From Adiantum capillus-veneris (lineage: Eukaryota; Streptophyta; Polypodiopsida; Polypodiales; Pteridaceae), in contig CM043958.1 in NCBI GenBank assembly GCA_014529385.2, positions 126,145,817-126,209,816 of the forward strand: a stretch of 64,000 bases of DNA, read 5' to 3'. Positions 55,931-64,000 of the stretch are shown here, piece after piece. The translations under genes were made by a program, and so were the position numbers. The notes below the pieces were generated by a model that saw nothing but the letters and a program-made list of their open reading frames with translations, ran no database searches and was not told the origin of the DNA. The number at the start of each line of letters is the position of its first letter. Position 1 is the first letter of the stretch.

Positions 55931-57060
55931 CACTCTATTATACCTTTTCATCTACAAAATAGCCTATGTAAGCAGCAATTTACACGTAAAATGGTACAAA
56001 TCTAGTTTAAGTTATCAACAAACTCAAAAAAAAACATGGTAGAGATAGAGTGCTCTTGCACATCAACAAAAACAATAGAGTCCAAATTTCTTCTTATTAG
56101 TCTTCATCAAGATATGGTCATTAACCTATTATATAAAACTATCTCTGGTGGGGGTGTTGCATGTTAGGAAAAAATGTCTTGCTCATGGAAAGGTACATTC
56201 CATTATACAATGAAATTGCTTGAGGAGAGCTTTGTGCCACCATAAGAGAGTCATGGTATGCCAGTAGCTTGAGCCATTGTCACAAAGACCACGACTCATC
56301 TAACATAGTAAGACGTCACCTTGTACCATGACTCTTTAGAGACCTGCTCAAACAAAAATATGCATGAGTTCAACATTTGCAAGTTGTATAATCAACAACT
56401 TGCTAAGTATATTTTGTAAAAATTTGCAAGTATTTCCACCCAACTTGGACTAAACAATACTGAAATAACATTATGATGAGATTATCCACCTCTAAAAAGC
56501 ATGGAGTTGAAGTACCTACCTACAAGATATAACAAAGAAGGTTGTTTTAGATGAAAGGTGTTGTTTGAGATCTATTATGTAAGAGATTACAAGGTTATGC
56601 AAGCTCTACGATGAAAGAGAAGGAGATGGGTGAGTGTATGTGTATGTGCATGTGCACGCTTGGTACACACAGAGAGGAGATTTTGTTGAAAAATGGTTCA
56701 AAATTTGATTGAACATTTTATGACGAAGAAAGACAATAGAAAATAAATTAGAGTGTATAGACTATTGCTTGCATTATCCCAGCAGTCATGCCTTCCCTCT
56801 CCAAAGACATTGAAAAAATGTCGAGAGACTACAAAAAGTAGGATGGGAGTGGCGGTCTCATGGGTACAATGTCATCCACCCAACGGTCGACATTGGTGTC
56901 AACTAGTAGCAAGGCATTGTTGTTATGATCTTTGGTCACCCATGTATGTGAGTTTTGTTGCAAACTCTAAAGAAAGCGAATATACACACTTATGGTGTAG
57001 GGGGTGCATGGTTTGTGGTATTCTTGAGCATTATGGCTATTAAACCTAAGGATGCAAAGG
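55931..57060. other. No recognised gene
   Basis: AT-rich, with a short CTT/TTG-rich mix. A 96-codon plus-strand frame at 56753-57043 shows no domain. Confidence 0.4.
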
Positions 57061-57235
57061 AGGGAGGAAATTGAAGGGAGAAGAGGGAGGTAGGGAGAAG
57101 GGGGAGAGGAAATTGAAGGGAGAAGAGGGAGGTAGGGGAGAAGGGGGAGAGGAGAGGGACAGAGTTAGGGAAGAGGAGAGGAGAGGGAGAGGGAGAGGTA
57201 GGAGAGAGATAGGGGAGAGGGAGGGGGAGAGTTAT
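57061..57235. repeat. Purine-rich minisatellite
   Basis: AATTGAAGGGAGAAGAGGGA is repeated with a period of about 43 bases, then decays into GGGAGA runs. One strand is almost pure purine over more than 150 bases, a triplex-prone tract. Confidence 0.85.
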
Positions 57236-57947
57236 TTTTTGGAGGGAAAAGCAAAATCCAAAAATTGGCATTTTAGTGAGTGTAAGTCAAAAAAAAGATC
57301 AACAAATGCCTTTTTGATATGTATATAGGTTGAGAAGAACTTTTAAGCAGAAAATAGGTGAAAATGGGTTTTTTTTTAAAAACCATTTTTTAGCTTAGGG
57401 TTATGCACATTTTTTATGATGTGGCATGGAAAAGGGATGGAAGGGGGTAGTTAATGCCACAACATCTTTTTCCCTTCACTTTCAAAGAGCTAGAGAGAGA
57501 AAGGGAGTTTTTTGAAGCAGAGAACTGGAGGCCAACTTACCCAATGTGAGGTGGATTAGGTTTCTTGAGATCCCCATTCGTGGTCTCACCACACGACATG
57601 TATAGAAGGGTATAAGTACTTTGATGCCAACCTGGTAGTCTTTCGATAGGTTTTTTGAGTGGTATGTGATAGTTTTTGCCCTATCAGCACTCTATTTACA
57701 ATCTTTGCATTGATTTGCAGAGTTTTACTTGAGATTTTGACCTCTGTAGAGAGGAGACTTTGTCGGATTCTTCGTGTGAGTCCTCTAGTTTGCTTACATG
57801 ACTCTTTTGCATTGACATTGCAGTAATTTTATTAAGTTTCTAGTTGAGATTTTGATCTCTCTACAGAGAGACTCTCTTGAAAAAAAATTGTCAATTTTTT
57901 TTCCATAAGTTCTTAGTGTTACTCTCTTGCAATTAGCTCTTGTCAGT
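57236..57947. other. Upstream region of Copia-E, no LTR identified
   Basis: A possible degenerate primer-binding site (TGGTATGTGATAG, near 57661) lies about 290 bases before the gag ATG. No copy of the 3' LTR is recognisable to its left, so the 5' LTR is lost or too diverged. Confidence 0.45.
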
Positions 57948-58860
57948 ATGGTTGGATCTTCTGAGAAAGACGATTACTACATTAAGAAGTTTGATGGCAC
58001 AAATTTCACTATATGGAAGTAGAGAATGCTTGATGTGCTAGTCAACAAAGGACTTACAACACCATTGAAAGAGCACAGAGAGGGTTTGTTACATTAATGA
58101 TCAGTGGGAGGAGCTTGATGCTCGTACCATAGCACCTATTAGGTTGCATCTTGGTGAGTCTATGTTCTTCACAATTATGGACTAGACCAACACTAAAGAA
58201 TTGTGGGAGTCTCTATGCTTAGCATGGGATGGTATGAGTGCATCAAACAAAGTGTTTTTGATAAAGAAGCTTATGTTCCTTAACATGAAAGAAGGTAGCA
58301 GTGTCAATTCACACATGAACGAGTTTCACAATGTGTTTACTCAGTTGACATCAAAGGGGCTTAATTTCAATGATGAAATGAAAGCCATTTTCTGTCTATG
58401 TTCTTTGCCTACATCATGGGATACATTTAATACTCACATCAGTAACTTTGACTCTAAGGGTGAGCTCTTTTCAGTGATGTTACTAGGGCTTTTCTCACGG
58501 AAGAGATTTGAAATCAGTCTCTTGACACTAGTGGACACGGTGATACATATATGGCAAGTGGAAGAAACCAGAGGAACAATCAAAGGCAAAGAGGTCATAG
58601 TCGCACTCGTGATCATTTTCATAATCACAAGAATGTACGTAGCAAGAGACGTGGACGTGACACAAGGAACATTCAATGCTACCATTATCACAAGAAAAGA
58701 CACATGAAAAAGGATTGACATTTGTTGCAAAGAGAGAAGGGTAAATCCATTGTTATAAGTCGTGCACCTCCTAAGAGCAGTGTGAACATAGAGAAGCTCA
58801 ATGTTGTTGAGTCTCCACATGTTGATGTTCTTGATGTGTTGTAGCCATTAGATATACTAG
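57948..58860 (+). pseudogene. Copia-E gag with degenerate zinc knuckle
   Basis: The ATG at 57948 (MVGSSEKDDYYIKKFDGTNF) parallels Copia-D gag. A TAG follows soon after (FTIWK*RMLDVLVNKGL). In the next readable stretch, ELWESLCLAWDGMSASNKVF, MKEGSSVNSHMNEFHNVFTQ and LPTSWDTFNTHISNF match UBN2-type gag. The knuckle reads CYHYHKKRHMKKD* near 58680-58718; two ligands are gone. Confidence 0.8.
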
Positions 58861-58889
58861 TATTCACTTTTGATTTGAGTCTAGAGGTG

Positions 58890-60150
58890 CTGCGCAAAAT
58901 TGGATTATTGACTTAGGTGCCAATTCTCATGTTACTCGGTTCTCCGGTTATACTTCCACACATGGTTCAATCAAGTTGGGTGATTCTATTCATCTTGAGG
59001 TATGTGGCATTGGAGATGTGAAGTTTATATGTACAACGGTATTAAGGTCATGTTGCAAGGCGTTAAACATGTGCCAAAGCTAACTAAGAGCTTGGTTTTA
59101 GCATATTAACTTGATGATCTTGGATACACTACACTGTTTGGCAATGGCTCTTGTGTAATAAGAAAAGGTAACTTGGTCATGATTAAAAGCCAGATATCTA
59201 GCTCATTATATTCCTTGTATGTCTCTTTTGTGAAAGGGAACTCTACCTATGTAACCAAGCTTCCTTCTACTGAGTTGTGGCATAGCCAGCTTGGTCATAT
59301 GAGTCAAAAGGGAATGAAATGGTTACATCATTTTGGAAGTATCACTGTGTTAAATTATTCTGATTTTAATTTGTGTGAGCAATGCATATATGGGAAACAG
59401 AAAAGGCTTACCTCATCTCCATTAGATCAAAAGTTAGGGAATCCTCTGGATGTGGTTCATAGTGGTAATTGTGTTGTATCCCTTTGTTAAACTATTTTGA
59501 TTTTACTTTGTGTGAGCATTGCATATACAAGAAATAGACTAGGCTTACCTCATTGCCATTAGGTTCAAAGTTAGGCAATCCTCTAGATTTGGCTCATAGT
59601 GATCTATGTGGGACAATGCTACATACAATATCTCTAGGGGAGGCACTATATTTCATAGATGAATCTGCTCGAAAGGTGTGGGTCTACCTCTTGAAGAGAA
59701 AAGAAGAAGTCTTTAGAGTCTTTCAAAAGCTCCTAGCTATGGAAGAAAATCACCCATGCAAGAAGTTGAAGGCTTTGTGCACTGACAATGGGGGAGAGTA
59801 CGTCTCCACTGAGTTTGAGGACTTCTGTAGAAAATGAGAAATTTGACAACAACTTACTACAGTATACACAACGGCTTAGACTGGATTTGTTGAGTGTATG
59901 AATAGTACTATTCAAGAGAAGGTCACTTCCATGCTATCTATGGAAAATTTACCTCAAGAATTTTGGGGAGAGGCTATTATGATAGTGGTGCATGTAATCA
60001 ATAGTTCGTCTAGGGCACTCTTGAACTACGAGAGTAAAAAGAAGATGTGGACAAGCAAGAAGCCTAATTATAACACGTCACATGTACTTGAGTGGCAGGA
60101 ATTCTTAGGCATTACTCAAACTCCAATGCTGCATTGTGATTGTTAGAGTG
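58890..60150 (+). pseudogene. Copia-E protease relic, pre-integrase and integrase
   Basis: A decayed protease (expected DSGA reads D-L-G-A near 58912) is followed by ELWHSQLGHMSQKGMKWLHH and CEQCIYGKQKR (59270-59410), a tandem repeat of that segment, then AHSDLCGTM, ARKVWVYLLKRKEEVFRVF, LCTDNGGEYVSTEFEDFC and FVECMNSTIQEKVTSM. It ends NYNTSHVLEW near 60095 and jumps to RNase H sequence. D, D and E are visible, but frames are broken in several places. Confidence 0.8.
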
Positions 60151-60305
60151 CAAGTGCATTAGCAAAGAACCCTGCGTTTCACTCCTAGCCAAAAATTTGT
60201 TATCATGTGCTATGGGACATATTAACTAGTAAGCAGATAGAGATAGTCAAATTTCATATAGATGAAAACCCTGCAGATGCTCTCACAAAGAGCCTATCCT
60301 CATAG
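60100..60305 (+). pseudogene. Copia-E RNase H C-terminal remnant
   Basis: Reading TPMLHCDC, a stop, SALAKNPAFHS, then TSKQIEIVKFHIDENPADAL gives the end of a Copia RNase H (compare Copia-D LACNPVYHSKTKH and TENPTDLLTKGL). Directly joined to integrase sequence, showing loss of all RT. Confidence 0.75.
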
Positions 60306-60423
60306 CGGTTTTAACATTGCATAGAGATTATGGGTGCAAGGTGAATCTACTTGAATGTTTCACGATTGTACAGGTTGTGCATACATAGACTACTTGGGCC
60401 TTGTTTGCTTTCAAGTGGGAGAT

Positions 60424-60615
60424 TGTAAGGTTCAAGCCAACTAGCTAGATACCCATCACACTGACTATACTAGCCTTATCTATTCTTTTGAACATATAGA
60501 ATAATAGGGAGAGGTGACAAGTTAATCCCCATGCTAAGATCCACCAACACTTTGTGCATGCTCTTCTTCTCCCTTGCACTTTGCACGCACCACGCACTCC
60601 ACACATCATTCTACA
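60424..60615 (+). repeat. Copia-E 3' LTR
   Basis: TGTAAGGTTCAAGCC to CATTCTACA, 192 bp with TGTA...TACA ends, preceded by AAGTGGGAGAT. Copia-F sequence starts immediately after, so Copia-E appears inserted in Copia-F. Confidence 0.7.
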
Positions 60616-61330
60616 ATTTCAAATTGTAATCCAAGGACATTACGGTGGGCTTATTATCAACCATACCATACTTTGTCAACATGTCCAAAGCATATTGTCT
60701 TTGTGACAGTCATACACCCTCTTGTGCAAATAATCTCAATGCCCAAAAAGTAAAGCAAATCTCCAAATATTTTATTTCAAAGTTTTGTAGAAGTAGAGCC
60801 TATGCACCCTATATAGCAGCCACATTATGGCCACGAACAATCAAGTCATCCACGCGGATACAAATAATCAAAATCTCTACATCATTATTTCACACATACA
60901 AGATTTATCTCCATTGGATATCCAAAAGTTCGAAGAAGAGATGAGGCACAATCCTCGCATACCAATCTCTAAGCTCTTGCTTCAACCCATAATGCTTTCT
61001 TTAACCTCTATAAAAGGTTGTGTAGACTCATATTTACATAACCAACACAATTACCTTCAAGTCTCCATCCAAGAAAGCACTCTTTGCATCCATATGTCCC
61101 ATCCTAAAGGTGCATCCACTACAATAGACACTCAAATGGTATCCATTAGCTACATGGTTCAACATCTCCTCATAATCCATCCCATAATTTTATGCATAAC
61201 CCTTGGCCATAAGCTTACCTACTCACACTGCCATCAAAAATGTGCTCTATTTATAAACCCGCTTCCATCCAATTTCCTTATTACCCTCTTGTAATGGAAC
61301 CCAATCCCATGTTCCATTTGCATAAAAGAG
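60616..61330 (-). pseudogene. Copia-F reverse transcriptase remnant
   Basis: Minus-strand readings include VGKLMAKGYA and MDYEEMLNHVANG (61150-61240), the motif-A segment HMDAKSAFLDGDLK (61040-61085), the catalytic box RVDDLIVRGH (60828-60857) and SQRQYALDMLTKYGMVDNKP (60640-60710). These are Copia RT motifs in the right order, separated by stops and shifts. Both catalytic Asp codons survive. Confidence 0.8.
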
Positions 61331-61859
61331 CAACCATCTCTTCATCCATAGTTTGCCTCCATTTTGCATCCTTAACATCATCCTCACAACAAGTGGGTTC
61401 TATCTCCTTGTAATATTTTCCATATATGCACAATGGAAAGCCACATAACTAACATAAGTCAATCTCTGCATAGGATTTATTACTCTCTCATATTTTCATG
61501 GTCCAAGATCACTTCCAAGTGCCTTATTCCCTGCTTGCATCCTTCTAATCTAAACTCTGCTCAGAATCACTATTGTCACCATCATCATGACCTGCACACA
61601 GATTTGGCAGCTTAGGGACATCATCAACTTTTTACTTTCTTTTTCTTCACATTTGACGAGTTATTAGAATTCACTCTTGTCACAACGTGTCACTGCATGG
61701 CTTCCCGCCATAACTTGCGTTAGGTGACCCTTGTGGTCCACTCAAAACCTACAACTCTGCACCTGTACTTTTTGGGGCCACATTCTATCTTACAATAGTC
61801 CCTAACTAATACCAAGACTTTGCAAAGTCTACATTTTCTTGCACCACTCACATGAATGT

Positions 61860-62148
61860 TCTTGTGATTTGAAGCACCTAAATCCACATATCAGACATTA
61901 TCATCAAACTTTGCCACATTTGTAGACATAGTATTTAACATGCACTGCACCACAAATAGCCTCCTAGGCTCATCAACATTCTTGCTAGTGGTTGCATAAT
62001 TATTTTTTTGTTGCATGTCTCGACAGTCATGCTCAAAGTGACCATATCTCCCACAATCCCAGTATACAACATTCTCAAGTTGACTTGTATTGTCATGCAA
62101 CACATTAGTACAACCTCTGCCCCTTGCCTCAAAAATTTCATCGATCAC
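61860..62148 (-). pseudogene. Copia-F zinc knuckle and protease scrap
   Basis: The frame from 62148 gives VVYWDCGRYGHFEHDC, a CX2CX4HX4C knuckle whose first Cys is Tyr. After a stop at 61891 it gives YVDLGASNHKN, a protease site with Leu for Ser in DSGA. The region right of it (62160-63200) is the expected gag position but is too decayed to read with confidence. Confidence 0.7.
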
Positions 62149-63292
62149 TTGTGTTTTGTCTTTGAAATCATTCTATTATTGTGCTTGGTGGATATCTCTT
62201 CCTCAACCACCTCCATGAATTGTACCACATCCTTCCTCTTTCTCTATTGTTAGACAAAGAGGACCTTTTCAAAGTTATTTTTCCCCTAAGTAGATGACTC
62301 TTCCTCAAGTTCCTTCTCTTCCAAAATCAGCAAGGCCACTAAATCTGCAAATGCAAGAATACTCTCTCGAAGATGGATATCAATTTTAAACTATTTTTAT
62401 CTCGATTTAAACCTCATAGATATACTTCCACATCATCAACAACTGTAACACTAATTATTGCAAGGGACTCCCATACATTCTTTATTTTTAGTGACACGTT
62501 TTTCTCTTGCACTGTATTGCGAATTAGCTTTTTCTTCTGCATTGTATTGAGCTCAGTCTTCAACTAGAGCTTCTTTGCTTTTGCATTGGTCACATCCAAT
62601 GATAGCACTGTATCTCAAGAATCCTTAGGGGTGTGACTATCTTGTATCCGCCCACTTACAGTGTCATTGGCACTCACAGATAGTCAATATATGACCTTCT
62701 CAGCTCCTTGGTTCCAATCCTTAAAGTCTTTTATCTGCACTACAGTTAAACCTTGCTCTAATAACACTAGTGTTGTCTCATGCTCTCCATCAGTGTACTC
62801 TTAATAACTTTCACCCCTTAGAAAATTTGTTGTTTAGCGCTTCCAAGCATGGAATTTTCTCATGTCCTTACAATCTAGTTAAGTCCATCATTACTCAATG
62901 ACATACTTGCATAACTGTGACTACTTTGTACTATTTCTAAGCAGCCTTCTAAAAATAGTAAGTTATCGTCTGTTTCTAAAGCATGTGTATATACACATGT
63001 TTGAGAATGCCAAACAATATTTGTCAGCATTGCGGCCAAAAAAGACTTTCTGCACCACCAAAATATAAATCAGCAAAAACTCAAATCTTAGTATTTTCTA
63101 CATTTTGAATGCACTTTAACTTCAAAACAGCGATCAAAACGTTCCCAGATTGGACACAAAGTCAAAATGCAAAAATAAGCACCTCGATCAGAGTTTGTTT
63201 GGCAATGGTTCCAACAAATGCCTCAACCGCTTTTTTCTTGTGCTCTTGCTTGCTGCTCTAAGCTCCTTAGACACAACCAAGCTTTGATATGA

Positions 63293-64000
63293 TCTTAAGA
63301 GATAGAGAAGAAAAGAGCTTGAGCTCTTACAAGTGCACACATGCGTGCGTGCGTACACACACACACACACACACACACAAGAAAGGAAGTGTAGGATGAA
63401 TAAAAGAGATTTAAGGGAAAAACTAGTACAACAGTCTAGTATGAACCGCAAGTGGCCGAGGTGGCTAGATAAGTGCGCTATCACTTCGATGATAGGTAGA
63501 TCAAGTTGGTGTAGTCCCTTTATAGTATCACTAGTGAAGATATGTGCATCCACCAGTCATGATGACTAACGGTCATAGTTATCCAAGAATAGCACATGTT
63601 GAGCATGACACTCAATAGATCTAGCTTCTTATCCGCCTTCCTTATCATCTATAAATCAAATCCAAGTTCATGTTGATGCCTATAATCTAGTGGTGGGTTG
63701 GTAGACAGTAACTTGAGCGTTAGCATTTGATCATTGTTTTCATTTTGTCTCCCCATTCTTTAGCTTATTAGTACTATCATCTCCTTGGAAGATAATTTCC
63801 AGAACCTTTCATACAAATGGTGGCATTTTTAGCTCATTGGGTGCTCTCGATGGAGTCTCACTAAGCCCTAAGACTGGTGCAAGTGGCTCTCTTGTCCATA
63901 GCGAATTCTACTCGAGATTTTATTTTTGGGATCTCATTTTCTTTGTTTGACTCATCACTTCTATCCCACTCTAGGGTAGGATCATCCTCGGGCTAATTGA
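63293..64000. other. Possible Copia-F 5' LTR start, (AC)n tract, then unannotated
   Basis: Sequence beyond the Copia-F primer-binding site should be its 5' LTR, but no boundary can be set. An (AC)n tract lies at 63354-63380. At 63453-63490 AGTGGCCGAGGTGGCTAGAT resembles the D-arm region of tRNA, but no acceptor stem or B box completes it. No gene beyond. Confidence 0.4.

Larger units (their letters stand above)
57948..60615 (+). mobile_element. Copia-E: heavily decayed, internally deleted Copia
   Basis: Gag, zinc knuckle, GAG-pre-integrase, integrase and the last part of RNase H are readable in order on the plus strand, then purine tract AAGTGGGAG and a 3' LTR. RT is missing: integrase breaks off near 60080 and RNase H sequence follows within a few codons. 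Many stops and shifts. Part of the pre-integrase region is duplicated in tandem at 59350-59611. The gag is of the Copia-D type. Confidence 0.85.
60616..63292 (-). mobile_element. Copia-F: decayed minus-strand Copia lacking integrase
   Basis: From right to left on the minus strand: a degenerate primer-binding site (63281-63292, three changes from the consensus), a decayed gag, a zinc-knuckle frame (61891-62148), a protease scrap, then RT at 60616-61330. Pre-integrase and integrase are absent between protease and RT. It ends abruptly at the Copia-E LTR. Confidence 0.75.

Noticed and set aside
63440-63500. tRNA-like string AGTGGCCGAGGTGGCTAGAT
   Set aside because: It resembles the D-arm of a Leu/Ser tRNA, but I could not build acceptor or T-arm stems or a proper B box around it.
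1-64000. CRISPR arrays, bacterial operons, rRNA genes
   Set aside because: No spaced identical repeats, no ribosome-binding-site-linked ORFs and no rRNA-like sequence; all evidence is for plant nuclear repeats.

Overview
This window is plant nuclear DNA from a large, repeat-packed genome. The evidence is Ty1/Copia and Ty3/Gypsy LTR retrotransposons whose primer-binding sites match the 3' end of plant initiator tRNA-Met (TGGTATCAGAGC), a plant-type L1 LINE, tRNA-derived SINEs, MITEs and long dinucleotide microsatellites. I see no intact host gene, no rRNA or tRNA gene and no CRISPR array. The species cannot be fixed from sequence alone. The retropepsin-only element near 20 kb reminds me of sequences from ferns and other seed-free plants, but that is memory and not a search result.

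Layout. 1-1041 is a plus-strand LTR of a chromovirus family that has inserted into a decayed minus-strand Copia (Copia-A, 1042-4286). 4.3-9.6 kb is intergenic, with a SINE, a foldback MITE, microsatellites and a second SINE. 9648-13430 is a complete non-autonomous Copia (Copia-B, TSD ACTTT) sitting inside an older 191-bp tandem duplication. 14.7 kb holds a second copy of the MITE.

15339-33072 is the structural centrepiece. A 5'-truncated LINE is bounded by a 12-bp TSD (GATACACGGGGA) and a poly-A tail. It contains an RT-less gag-protease LTR element (3' LTR 16111-17064; its 5' LTR is deleted together with the middle of the LINE). That element is in turn split, inside its protease ORF, by a nearly full-length chromovirus (20552-29429, TSD TGTTT).

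34.6-42.6 kb is a decayed, unrecognised coding region split by Copia-C (34965-40797, TSD AGCTT, LTRs identical by eye). 42889-43755 is a histone H3 pseudogene. 44.0-44.4 kb has two foldback hairpins around a 44-nt poly-G run. 45.65-46.3 kb is a 340-bp tandem duplication interrupted by Copia-D (46317-51865, TSD TTGGA). 52-57.6 kb is mostly unannotated DNA with a third SINE, a Copia integrase fragment and a 323-bp tandem duplication. 57.9-63.3 kb holds two decayed Copia elements in opposite orientation, Copia-E abutting Copia-F.

How the parts relate: every coding region here belongs to a mobile element or is a pseudogene, and all the large polyproteins carry frameshifts, stops or lost catalytic residues. 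Copia-B and Copia-D share LTR ends, polypurine tract and leader sequence, so they look like a non-autonomous/autonomous pair. Copia-C and the gag-protease element also look like copies that depended on enzymes supplied by relatives.
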